Positions 9,401 through 15,962 of a DNA stretch of 36,600 bases are shown in pieces; position 1 is the first letter of the stretch, and every line of letters starts with the position of its first letter. Both the position numbers and the translations under genes were made by a program. Source of the DNA: an uncultured bacterium. Lineage in GTDB: Bacteria > Krumholzibacteriota > Krumholzibacteriia > LZORAL124-64-63. The notes under the pieces are model-generated. The model saw only the letters and a list, made by a program, of their open reading frames with translations. It did not search any database and was not told where the DNA came from. The DNA is taken from contig CAIOLW010000202.1 in assembly GCA_903859215.1 (NCBI GenBank), positions 1-36,600 on the forward strand. The letters are read 5' to 3'.

Positions 9401-11953
9401 GTCCGCACTCACCGTTCCGAAATCAAATGAGTTCGCCTCTGGTGTTGCATTGGCGATCAACCGCCAATCGCTGGACACAGGATCGCGACCCGTGGGGATT
9501 GTCAACTGCCACACGGCCCCGTAATAGTTGGCGTCAAGGTCCCAGACCTCACCGCGCGTCCCGACGTAAACGACCCGGCCCATGCGGTCGCATTCGATCA
9601 TTGTGAGATGTTCGAGGGTTGCCTTCTGGTAGTCATTGCTGATTGCGCCCTGCCGCAGCCATGCTGTCATCGGGGCAGTCGAATCGTCGACATCCAGGCA
9701 GTACACCCCGGCTTCGACATCTGCCACCCCAACCAGCAGTTTGCGCGATGCCGGCAAGCGGCGCATTTGCACGACGCGCCGCTGCTCGACGGCGCTCTCC
9801 ACAAAGTCTTTCCACAGCGTCCACGATACGTTGAGGCCGTCATAGATGCCGCGGAAGATCCGACTCCCGCTGTTCCCTGTGTTGACGCACGCGGCGAACA
9901 GCGTATCCGGACCGGCAACTTCGATATCGGCGACCTTGAAGGGATCACCACCGAACGCGAGGTCGTCAAGCTGTCGGGAGAGGTATTTCCAATTGTAGCC
10001 ATTCTTCGTGGCAGAATCCCACACGCCGCCAATGGACGGGTCGTATTCCGCCACCACGTACTTCTGCCTGTCTCGTGCGAATCCGAAGTCGACCTTTTGC
10101 CACCCGCCACCGGATATTGGTATCGACTTCTCGGGAGCACCGCGAACAAGAAGCACCCGCTCTGCACCGTCGTGTTCCAATGTCGCAATATCGCGCCCAT
10201 CCTGGAGGCCGTCGGCATACCAGTCAAGCCATTTGAATGCGCTCTGCTCCGAATTCGTCGACATGAAACCCGTGAAGTCCTCATCGGCAAGGACGAGTCG
10301 ATCAGATCGCTTGGCGAATGCGATTGCTGTAACGCCCATCATGTTGAGTCCGTTCGAGGTCCAGCTCCCATTGTCCGGGTTCTGGGTGCTTCCCGATCCC
10401 GTGCAGTTGCGCTGCCCCCAACCGGAAGCAGGCGAATCGAATGCCATGGGGAAATGATACGCGAAGGCCATCATGCGCCGTGGTCCCAACGGGTGGATGA
10501 TCAATGGGACCGTCCAGCTCAGAGGATTGTTGCTGGCCCAACCCGGATCAAACTGTGTGTCGGTTGGGGTTCCCGAGGGGCTGAAGCAGTTCACTGCATG
10601 ATAAGTGAAGTTATCAAACACGAGACCCGGACTGCCGTCTGAGTCCATGTAGAGCACGTAAAGCCAATGGTTGGCGTTCCCGCGTGATGGATCGGGCCCA
10701 TATCGGAAACACCCCGTGTTTGTCGTGAGGGTCCGTTCGCCCACGAAGAGCTCGTCCGCCGTCGTGCCATTTCCAGGAATGACCGTCAGACCCAGGAGTG
10801 TACTTACATGGTTCGACCCCAAATCGACCGCATGGATGACATCCCCCCAAGTCATCGCCCCGCGGTTCGGTGTGACGCCATCCATAAACACCGATTGGCC
10901 CTCAGCGCCAACAGGTGCCCAGTGGGCGCCAGACCCTGCAAATACGTCGAGGGAGTACACGCCCGGGTCGGACAGCTTCACTCCTTGATCGGAGAACACC
11001 GCCATCTTGGCCACATAGAGGATCCCATCAAAACCACCGCCGACGCCCCACGCGTTCTCTGTCCAATACTCCATGGCCTGTTCGTCCATCGGGACACTCT
11101 GGAGCTTGCCGGGATCGGTCCAGACGTTTCCCTCGTCGACCCAGCCAGAACTCGTTACCGTTCCAAGGTGCACTCCATCCCTGGTGGCAAGCGCCACCTT
11201 TGAATCATGGCCACTCTTGGAAACGATGGCAATCTGGCGCACGATGCCCCAGTTACCGGCATTGGGAATCGAGTCCCATGAAGGGCTGGGGCCAACCAGG
11301 CTGCATTTCCAAAGCGAGTGAAGACCTCGCGGCGAAATCGTGTTTGTTCCATCCGGATAGTAGTTGTCCCGGGCGTGCCCGCCTTCTTCACGGCGTCCCA
11401 TCCCTGCTCCCGCATAGAGAACCCCCGTCGACTTGTCGAAAGCCAACGTGGAGAACGGAATGGGGATGTTAAGGTCCGTGGTGGACGGCGGCAGAGACGC
11501 AAAGCCGCCCGAATACCGAAATCCGTTGCTGCCACCATAGGGCGTCATTGGTCGCCATCCGGAACCGTCATTGAAGAAGATGCCGCCGTGTGTTGCCGCA
11601 TACACGCCCTCCCAATTGTCATCGATGTTGTGCTCACCGGATCCGTCCCGCAGCACCAGCAGATCGTCGACGTAGCTCGTGGCCGCAAGATCGGCATTCT
11701 CGAGTCCCGCATTGAAGGGGCTCCAGGTCACGCCGTGGTTGTGCGTCACCAGTACGCCCGCGCAGTCGGACCCGACATAGACCGTGTTCGGGTCGAGCGG
11801 ATCGTAGGCCGCGGCGTGAACCTGGCCAGCCACTCCCGGCCCAACGGGAGTTCCCTGCTGAGGTTGGGCCTGAGCAGATCCCGTCGCACACACAATCACC
11901 AATGCAATCAGCCACGCCACGAGCATGAGGTGCTTCGAGGTAATCCGTATCAT
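6419..11953 (-). CDS. Giant secreted protein: BNR-like N-terminal repeats, VCBS/FG-GAP repeats and ASPIC/UnbV domain
   Basis: The product has 1844 residues. ATG 11953 is preferred over an upstream ATG because GGAGG sits seven bases before it and it gives the signal peptide MIRITSKHLMLVAWLIALVI. The first 1000 residues resemble BNR/Vps10-type propeller repeats (AAYDPLDPNTVYVGSDCAGV; LAIDPNNRANLYVGTPG). Two Ig-like stretches follow. Residues about 1250-1600 carry six calcium-loop repeats of the VCBS/FG-GAP type, among them DYDNDGDNDLF, DYNGDGFVDLF, DLDNNGDLDLV and DFDGDHKIDLF. Next is an ASPIC/UnbV-like domain around 1615-1700 (HWIGVTLRSLGNSNKSLIGT; GLGEVASGVNIRVEFPSGD). The end is Cys-rich and carries neither of the two C-terminal tags seen in its neighbours. 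It is the first gene of the operon, likely a calcium-stabilised adhesin or matrix protein. Confidence 0.8.
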   Translation of the reverse strand: MIRITSKHLMLVAWLIALVIVCATGSAQAQPQQGTPVGPGVAGQVHAAAYDPLDPNTVYVGSDCAGVLVTHNHGVTWSPFNAGLENADLAATSYVDDLLVLRDGSGEHNIDDNWEGVYAATHGGIFFNDGSGWRPMTPYGGSNGFRYSGGFASLPPSTTDLNIPIPFSTLAFDKSTGVLYAGAGMGRREEGGHARDNYYPDGTNTISPRGLHSLWKCSLVGPSPSWDSIPNAGNWGIVRQIAIVSKSGHDSKVALATRDGVHLGTVTSSGWVDEGNVWTDPGKLQSVPMDEQAMEYWTENAWGVGGGFDGILYVAKMAVFSDQGVKLSDPGVYSLDVFAGSGAHWAPVGAEGQSVFMDGVTPNRGAMTWGDVIHAVDLGSNHVSTLLGLTVIPGNGTTADELFVGERTLTTNTGCFRYGPDPSRGNANHWLYVLYMDSDGSPGLVFDNFTYHAVNCFSPSGTPTDTQFDPGWASNNPLSWTVPLIIHPLGPRRMMAFAYHFPMAFDSPASGWGQRNCTGSGSTQNPDNGSWTSNGLNMMGVTAIAFAKRSDRLVLADEDFTGFMSTNSEQSAFKWLDWYADGLQDGRDIATLEHDGAERVLLVRGAPEKSIPISGGGWQKVDFGFARDRQKYVVAEYDPSIGGVWDSATKNGYNWKYLSRQLDDLAFGGDPFKVADIEVAGPDTLFAACVNTGNSGSRIFRGIYDGLNVSWTLWKDFVESAVEQRRVVQMRRLPASRKLLVGVADVEAGVYCLDVDDSTAPMTAWLRQGAISNDYQKATLEHLTMIECDRMGRVVYVGTRGEVWDLDANYYGAVWQLTIPTGRDPVSSDWRLIANATPEANSFDFGTVSADGFWRWTSEGPGPRLTWVQDIEIDPGNPYKVYVGLSMSGLRGQGTFNFSNAVWSTTATPGPTTPAWTRVFPAPGATEPIRGASALAIDPNNRANLYVGTPGQEMYRTTVPVSPSPIIESLAAYPLLAGAVGQTHVFAVTINDPEGAAIDGASVYLAAIGGRLNHVPLFDDGVDPDLDAGDHVFTSRRFAASPEAPGSYIVQVWAHATNGCYELKDVNVAVVASATAPVITPTAVYPMRAGSTDASRVLAVEVSTPAATTRVTADITGLGGTGSVRLRDDGKNDDIKVGDGIYTSAPFVAGMTNGGSFNLAVTAAPMTGSSVSQVVAVTAVAATAKFTNVAGTSTGALSSILTEIPYSSVYFKSRPGDPNSDDLMVVTFDNDPYVTGGRGPRILKQRTHSPGDVPAFDDMTTGWLGFDGLPKGGRGVCYADYDNDGDNDLFICNVGTQPKLLENQIADGHGFVDRTDVLFQDDSTGDHRSALNGSIAASWGDYNGDGFVDLFVSTTSYSSPIASMTFSALSAQSPDYAIRIFRNVNGTGFQRTFMGTASTNSVNICLAGCWADLDNNGDLDLVTTNIYGRYFTVFANTGYNPAWGDNVLYTSAAWSVPSSGFVGANSVSMIDYDHDPYPDLLITEALPEFGFRTRIMRNNYADNHDKSFTPVDVGTATDVEWSGATVADFDLDGQEDILLHPKAQDVLPRLFMAAGYGNAPTYVDRSYMLGLRDGRTGGALAADFDGDHKIDLFMGRESGDQFLYRNDAQGTTPNHWIGVTLRSLGNSNKSLIGTKVIVTAGTDKRWMRIIDGGSGRGGQDARPLIFGLGEVASGVNIRVEFPSGDIINPEGHEAPDQVHEIIENSAPVFVAGSTPVCDYELGPGVADFIFKWRTAGNKGDITLDEVVVKNFNRYATADPCYIGIGANAEKRIGWGDQNVKIQVYRDGAEWQHVLRWQALPCAPNCLHSFKVKSAVGTASTPTTSFVRTTATTFCVQPDEDPNQP

Positions 11954-12337
11954 GGATGATCCTCCGCGATGGTTTGATGAACTTCGTTGGAGCATGACGC
12001 GACGAAAATCTCGAGACTGATCGAGGCGGCCGGAGCCTGGGGGCGTGCAGGGATTGAGCAGTTACCGGCGGAACGGAATCGTCGCGAAGCGCGGAATAGG
12101 GGCGGCGGGGAAGGCACAATCGGGCTATCGCGCATCGCGACTATCCCATTCATGAAAGGCCGCGAGCGGCCCATCTGTAATTCAAGCGATTTCGGCGCTG
12201 TCCCCATCAAGTGCGATTCATGATGTCGCGGGACCAGCGCGCGTCTTTGTCGAAGAGCCTATGGATTCCCATGCGCAACGTCAACGGTATTTCAACGCCA
12301 GCGTCAGGACTAAATCGCTCCCCGTCATCCGCGAATC
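11954..12337. other. Gene-free stretch upstream of the secreted-protein operon
   Basis: These 384 bases hold no convincing gene. They must contain the operon promoter and the left junction with the truncated transposase, but I cannot fix either. A small GGCCGC/GCGGCC hairpin lies at 12158-12171. GC content is lower than in the flanking chromosome, as in the operon itself. Confidence 0.3.
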
Positions 12338-13060
12338 GTGACCATTGCGTCGGGCACGGCTGTGCGCTGCTTGTGTTCCGTCGCCGGAACGATCGACCAC
12401 ACGATCCCTGGGTGGGACCGGCACGGCCTTGAGCGGCTGGTGCGTTACTGCGCGCGGCCGCCGATCAACCAAGAGCGTCTCGGCCGCCTGAATGCCGACA
12501 CCCTGGTCTACAGCCTGCGCCGCCCAACGGTCGACGGCCGGGGCGAACTGCTGCTGACCCCCGAGGAACTGCTCGACCTGCTGTCCCAGCTGGTGACCCC
12601 GCCCCGCCTGCACAAGCACCGGTTCTGCGGTGTGCTGGCGCCGAACGCAGCGCTGCGCGAGGCGGTCACGTCGTCGGCCGGGCCGGCGGGCGCGACGCTG
12701 CAGCTGCTCGAGCAGGCGCGCCAGGCGATGGGTCTTGCCGCCGAAACCGGCGAAGCGGAGCCCAAGCCGGACTTCCGCCGCAAGCTGGCGCGCAGCTGGG
12801 CGCTGCTCCTGGCGCGCATCTACGAATGCCTCCCCCTGAGATGCCCGAACTGTGGCGAGCCGATGCGCATCATCGCGTTCGTGCTCGACGCGCCGACGAT
12901 CGAGCGGATCCTCGCTCACATCGGCGAGCCGACGCAGCCGCCCGCGGTGCTGCCGGCGCGCTCGCCACCGCAGTTCGCTTTCGGGTTCGACCAGACGCCC
13001 GCGACTGCCGACTGGCCGGAGATGGACCAGACGGCGGGACAGGGCGGGGGCTGGGAGTAG
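12338..13060 (+). pseudogene. 5'-truncated IS91-family (Y2-type) transposase, C-terminal part
   Basis: Recognisable homology begins near 12404 and runs to the stop. It contains IPGWDRHGLERLVRYCARPP, LLTPEELLDLLSQLV, PPRLHKHRFCGVLAPN, ARIYECLPLRCPNCGEPMRI and IERILAHIGEP. This order is typical of the C-terminal half of IS91/ISCR transposases, which move by rolling-circle replication. The N-terminal half with the zinc finger and the paired catalytic tyrosines is absent, so the protein cannot act. The ATG at 12338 is merely the first in frame; bases 12338-12400 look unrelated. The last 90 bases and the terminus behind them are repeated at 3891. Shorter scraps of the same region occur at 16838 and 33861. 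Confidence 0.8.
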
Positions 13061-13293
13061 TTCCACAATTCAGGTGAGCGGGTGTTCGGGTCGCGAGTGT
13101 GTAACAGCGCGGCGGGTGGGGCGGTGTGCCCGCGAGGGGCGGCATGAGCGCTGTCAGGCGCCGATTCGGCGGCTGGAAGCCTGCATTCGGGGGGTGAATT
13201 GACGTGCGGGGGCGGGGCGTGTCACAATCGAGGGGTGGCTTGGGCGTGTTCCCCGTGCGGCCGGGGAGAATGGGCGGTTGATTATCCTATCCG
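12971..13293 (+). repeat. IS91/ISCR-like right end, copy 2 (direct repeat of 3891-4213)
   Basis: It is in the same orientation as copy 1, at a constant offset of 9080, with about seven mismatches over 323 bases. It runs from the codons CAGTTCGCT of the transposase through its stop at 13060 to ATTATCCTATCCG at 13293. A conserved GTGTCACAATCGA (13219-13231) is also found in copy 1 (4139-4151) and in the degraded copy (34021-34033). Confidence 0.8.
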
Positions 13294-13349
13294 GCTATTT
13301 CCCTGCGCGGCCGGGCTTTGATGTGCGTCGTTGTGCTGCGGAGAAACAC

Positions 13350-13895
13350 TTGAAAGACCAGTTGGAATTCCTGCATCAGGTCGTCAGCCGGCTGGAGTCG
13401 GCCGGTATCCCGTACATGTTGACCGGTTCGGTGGCCATGTCGCTCTATTCGCAGCCGCGGATGACCCGCGACATCGATCTGGTCGTCGAGTGCGCGGACA
13501 CTCGGGTCGAAGACTGGGTACGGTTGTTCGGGGACGACTGCTATGTAAGCGCGGAAGCCGTGTCGGAGGCCATCGCCCGGGGTGGGATGTTCAACATCAT
13601 TCATACCGAAGGCGTTGCCAAGGCTGATTTCATCGTGCGCCGGAGCGAGGAATATCGTCAGGTGGAGTTTGCGCGTCGGCAGCGCCGACGGATCGGGGAC
13701 CTGGACGTGATGGTCGTGGCGCGCGAAGATCTGGTGCTTTCGAAGCTCCTGTGGTGGGCAGAGGGCGAATCGGCGGTCCAACTGCAGGACCTGCGGTGGT
13801 TGCTGGAATCATCCGCGTCCATGGACATGGCCTATCTCGAGGACTGGGCCGTGCGTCTTGGCGTCGGGCCGAAGCTCCAGGAGCTGCTGCGATGA
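13350..13895 (+). CDS. Minimal nucleotidyltransferase-fold protein (DUF6036/AbiEii-like)
   Basis: With a TTG start at 13350, preceded by GGAG eight bases upstream, the product has 181 residues. A GTG at 13323 is an alternative. The nucleotidyltransferase signature is clear: Gly26-Ser27 in YMLTGSVAMSLYSQPRMTRD, then Asp41-Ile-Asp43 in RDIDLVVE, the metal-binding pair. A later LDVMVVAREDLVLSKLLWW and a C-terminal helical part resemble AbiEii/DUF6036-type proteins. Several relatives are toxins or antitoxins that transfer nucleotides to RNA or protein. The next gene overlaps by four bases (ATGA), so translation is coupled. The pair starts only 57 bases after an IS91-like right end, so it may be cargo or a passenger. 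The fold is well supported; a toxin-antitoxin role is inference. Confidence 0.75.
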   Translation: MKDQLEFLHQVVSRLESAGIPYMLTGSVAMSLYSQPRMTRDIDLVVECADTRVEDWVRLFGDDCYVSAEAVSEAIARGGMFNIIHTEGVAKADFIVRRSEEYRQVEFARRQRRRIGDLDVMVVAREDLVLSKLLWWAEGESAVQLQDLRWLLESSASMDMAYLEDWAVRLGVGPKLQELLR

Positions 13896-14164
13896 GCCGC
13901 GACACCTCAGACGAGATGAGCCGACGCTACCGGGACCTGGTCATGGCTCTGACACCGGAAGAGCGCCTGGTCATGTGCACACGGATGTTCAGCGATGCCC
14001 GTACGTTGGTCATCGCCGGCCTTGCCGATGAGGCCAATCCCGAGGGTCACTCGTTGCGTGCCCGGATCTTCCTGCGCATGTACGGACGGGACTTCGAGCC
14101 GGCCGAGCGCATGCGCATCGTGGCCGCGCTTGATCGTGGAGAGCGGGAGCATCAGGAGATCTGA
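13892..14164 (+). CDS. Small helical partner of the nucleotidyltransferase
   Basis: The 90-residue product, MSRDTSDEMSRRYRDLVMAL and onward, is charged and mostly helical, with LTPEERLVMCTRMFSDARTL and a C-terminal RIFLRMYGRDFEPAERMRI. I recognise this as a recurrent small hypothetical family (pattern SPEERLxMxxxMFDxAR ... LFLRxYGxDF) commonly seen beside nucleotidyltransferase genes, but I know no proven function. Its ATG overlaps the stop of the preceding gene (ATGA at 13892-13895), a sign of translational coupling and fixed stoichiometry. It has no signal peptide or membrane segment. Which member of the pair would be toxin or antitoxin cannot be told from sequence. Confidence 0.7.
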   Translation: MSRDTSDEMSRRYRDLVMALTPEERLVMCTRMFSDARTLVIAGLADEANPEGHSLRARIFLRMYGRDFEPAERMRIVAALDRGEREHQEI

Positions 14165-14207
14165 AGACCGGCGTGCCATGCCCCGATGATGCCTATCCGC
14201 CAGTTCC

Positions 14208-14369
14208 CTATTTCCAGTGCGACGAGATGAACGCCGCCACCTCGGGCAGCATGTTCGCCGCCGGGATCACACCCAGGCCCATCAGTTCGCGGTCCAGCGC
14301 CGGGTACAGCGGCTTGTTGACGTGCCCCAGCCCCGTGCCCGCGATGACGATGCCCTTGCACACCCCCGC
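14208..14369 (-). pseudogene. Relic of an asparaginase/GatD-type amidohydrolase C-terminus
   Basis: The minus strand encodes GIVIAGTGLGHVNKPLYPAL followed directly by ELMGLGVIPAANMLPEVA and a stop. Both segments resemble the C-terminal domain of L-asparaginase/GatD proteins. There they are normally separated by about 25 residues containing the PVVMTxQ...GRVxxxVYxTGR stretch. Here the intervening part is missing in frame, and nothing upstream of Lys-Gly-Ile matches the family because it is antisense to the small gene starting at 14397. I read it as a decayed gene fragment with an internal deletion. The family assignment rests on memory of the motif, not on a search. Confidence 0.45.
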
Positions 14370-14396
14370 CTCCCCTTTCGCCAAAGGACATCGCCC

Positions 14397-14621
14397 ATGG
14401 GCACCACGGATCGACGCGGCAGGCTGGACGAGGACGTGTTCAGCTACCAGGCCGCCAAGGATGGACACGTCCGGTTGTATCGGGCGGGCCGGCACGTCAC
14501 GACGCTGGCAGGCAAGGAGGCGGAGAGGTTCCTCGCCCGGATGGCCGGCCTCGAAGGGTCGGCGGCGCAGCTGGTGCTGGCGAAGGCGACGGGGAACTTC
14601 AAGCGGGGCAACGAGAGATAA
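14397..14621 (+). CDS. Small conserved protein of unknown function (TGNFKRGNE-type)
   Basis: The product has 74 residues and starts at ATG 14397 with AAAGGA eight bases upstream. Its core, FSYQAAKDGHVRLYRAGR and then VTTLAGKEAERFLARM ... LVLAKATGNFKRGNER, fits a widespread family of very small hypothetical proteins with a conserved TGNFKRGNE end. I know of no proven function. The sequence is basic, lacks a signal peptide or membrane segment, and looks like a compact beta-beta-alpha fold with a charged tail. It stands alone between a gene relic and a convergent secreted-protein gene. The hairpin beginning two bases after its stop probably ends its transcript. Confidence 0.7.
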   Translation: MGTTDRRGRLDEDVFSYQAAKDGHVRLYRAGRHVTTLAGKEAERFLARMAGLEGSAAQLVLAKATGNFKRGNER

Positions 14622-14622
14622 A

Positions 14623-14653
14623 GAACGGGGCCCGGACCAACCGAGCCCCGTTC
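14623..14653. terminator. Hairpin between convergent genes
   Basis: The arms GAACGGGGC (14623-14631) and GCCCCGTTC (14645-14653) pair perfectly, with a further CGG/CCG pairing inside the loop. Read on the minus strand the stem is followed by TTTATCT, so it most likely terminates the secreted-protein gene ending at 14677. It may also serve the plus-strand small gene. Confidence 0.65.
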
Positions 14654-14676
14654 ATAATGCGTAGATCCGTTCCAGA

Positions 14677-15480
14677 CTAGCGGAACAGGCTCTTGAGCGA
14701 GCCCCAGCTGGCGCTCTGGTCGGCGACGGCCGCCTCGGTCAGCGACTTCAACTGCACGACCAGCGCTCCCCCCGCACTGGCATAGGTGAACGGCACTGCC
14801 GTGGACCCGTCCAGGCCGAGCACGATCTTTCCTGCCTGGGTCCCGTCGTTCAGGCGCGCGATGGGAAGGTTGCTTTCCTGAAGGACCAGGTGGAAGTCCT
14901 GCTCGATGGCCTGCCCGACGGCGGCGCCGGTCGCGGCGTCAGCGAACGTGAACCGCGCGTGCACGTCGAGGGAACTGGCGGCCACGACCGCTGAGGTCCC
15001 CGGCGCGAGCGTCGCGCCGGGCGGCAACTGCAGTGCACCGGGGATGCGGGCGCCCGGCACCGGGCCCGGGCAGCGGAGCTCCATGAAGACGTCGAAGAAC
15101 GACACGACGCCGTTCACGGCGACCTGGATCGGCGCCGCCGAATAGAGGGACACGGGCGCCAGTTCCATGGCGAGGGTCCCGGGGTCGGCGTTCTCGACGT
15201 AGTCGAGCCGGTCATCCGGCCCGCCGTTGCAGTCGGCGTCACAGTGGCCGCACAGGGCGCTGCATTGTGACTCCAGGCCGACCGCGCCGGCGAACGACGC
15301 CGAGCCGGGGCCGAAGAAGCCGGCGGGGATCGCCGGCAGGCCGGGCGCGGCGAAGTTGCCTCCGGAGCCGGGGTTCCTCTTGACGACGATGCCGACGCCC
15401 GGAATGGGATTGCCGGCGTCGGCCGGGCCGGCCAGGGCCAACGCTAAAGCGATGCCGCAGAAGGCGATGGGGATGCGCAT
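14677..15480 (-). CDS. Secreted protein with C-terminal SWGxLKSLFR tag
   Basis: The 267-residue product starts at ATG 15480, seven bases after AAGGAG, with a clear signal peptide (MRIPIAFCGIALALALAGPADA). A Gly/Pro-rich linker leads to a short Cys cluster (CSALCGHCDADC, about residues 76-87). A beta-rich domain follows, with AAPIQVAVNGVVSFFDVFME and ARFTFADAATGAAVGQAIEQ. I do not recognise the domain. The last ten residues, SWGSLKSLFR, match the ends of the proteins at 4353-5522 and 18096-18662, although the bodies of the three are unrelated. It is a single gene, with a terminator-like hairpin after its stop and a palindromic repeat about 130 bases upstream. An extracellular or surface location is very likely; the role is unknown. 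Confidence 0.75.
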   Translation of the reverse strand: MRIPIAFCGIALALALAGPADAGNPIPGVGIVVKRNPGSGGNFAAPGLPAIPAGFFGPGSASFAGAVGLESQCSALCGHCDADCNGGPDDRLDYVENADPGTLAMELAPVSLYSAAPIQVAVNGVVSFFDVFMELRCPGPVPGARIPGALQLPPGATLAPGTSAVVAASSLDVHARFTFADAATGAAVGQAIEQDFHLVLQESNLPIARLNDGTQAGKIVLGLDGSTAVPFTYASAGGALVVQLKSLTEAAVADQSASWGSLKSLFR

Positions 15481-15608
15481 GGGGTTTCTCCTTGGGGCGG
15501 AGCCGCGAAACAAGATCGAAGTAGTCCATGATAGCTCAAGTGGCCGGCCCGTAGCAACAGCCTTCGGACCTTCGGGCGGTCACTCCCATCCGGCGGGCCG
15601 GGCACCAC

Positions 15609-15626
15609 ACTTGCGCCGGCGCAAGT
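15609..15626. repeat. 18-bp perfect palindrome ACTTGCGCCGGCGCAAGT, copy A
   Basis: The same 18 bases occur at 18698-18715, each followed by a GCGGA-like tail. It sits in the 244-bp gene-free stretch (15481-15724) upstream of a tagged secreted-protein gene. It may be a dispersed REP-like repeat or a regulator-binding site. No gene is visible in this stretch. Confidence 0.6.
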
Positions 15627-15724
15627 CGCGGAGTAGGGACCGCGCCGCCGATTGGTGGGGATACTCACGGGGCGTCAGATGGCTATCGCGAGGGGTTGGC
15701 GGTGGGAACAGCGGTTTGTTTCAA

Positions 15725-15885
15725 CTATCCTCGATAGTACAGGTTCACCGGCACCGGGCGGTTGCCGCGCGCGGCGTCGACATAGGTCACGTCGGCGGTA
15801 CCGACCGCGTACTGGGCGTGCGCGGCGGCCGGGCCACCAGGGCCGTCAGGGCCAGCCGTCGTAAGGTAATCGGACACGCGCGCAC
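15725..15885 (-). pseudogene. Frameshifted N-terminal relic of a secreted alpha/beta-hydrolase-like protein
   Basis: From GTG 15885, eight bases after GAGGAG, the minus strand encodes a signal-like MRACPITLRRLALTALVA and then runs off into Pro/Arg-rich nonsense. In another frame just downstream it reads AQYAVGTADVTYVDAARGNR followed by PVPVNLYYRG and a stop. That strand resembles the N-terminus of dienelactone-hydrolase/PAF-acetylhydrolase-like esterases, whose usual pattern is VxFxDxxRxxRxxPxxxYYP. A frameshift after the signal and an early stop leave only the first 50 residues. I read it as a decayed gene. The region to 15962 has nothing else. Confidence 0.4.
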
Positions 15886-15962
15886 GATGAATACTCCTCG
15901 GAGCATGGTGGAACCGGCAGGATGATATCACAGCCGCGCCGGCCCGAGGGGACGGGCCCCCA

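Larger units (their letters stand above)
4214..13293 (+). mobile_element. Putative mobilised unit: secreted-protein operon plus truncated transposase and right end
   Basis: The unit begins exactly where repeat copy 1 ends and finishes exactly where copy 2 ends, so one right-end copy is repeated at each boundary. It holds a three-gene operon of visibly lower GC than its flanks, then a transposase lacking its N-terminal half. IS91-type elements replicate from the right end and can run past the left end, picking up adjacent DNA. A unit of cargo, transposase and right end placed beside an older right end is the expected product. The boundaries are seen; the mechanism is inferred. Homologous recombination between two older copies could give the same picture. 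Confidence 0.45.

Noticed and set aside
11950-12210. A small minus-strand lipoprotein-like gene upstream of the secreted-protein operon
   Set aside because: It overlaps the operon start, lacks a ribosome site and has shifting, Pro/Ser-rich composition without conservation that I recognise.
12338-13060. A complete transposase gene starting at 12338
   Set aside because: Family homology begins only near 12404 and the catalytic N-terminal half is missing, so it is called a truncated pseudogene.
3891-13293. CRISPR array or integron from the repeats
   Set aside because: There are only two long direct copies with a transposase reading frame in them; no short regular repeats, spacers or integrase are seen.
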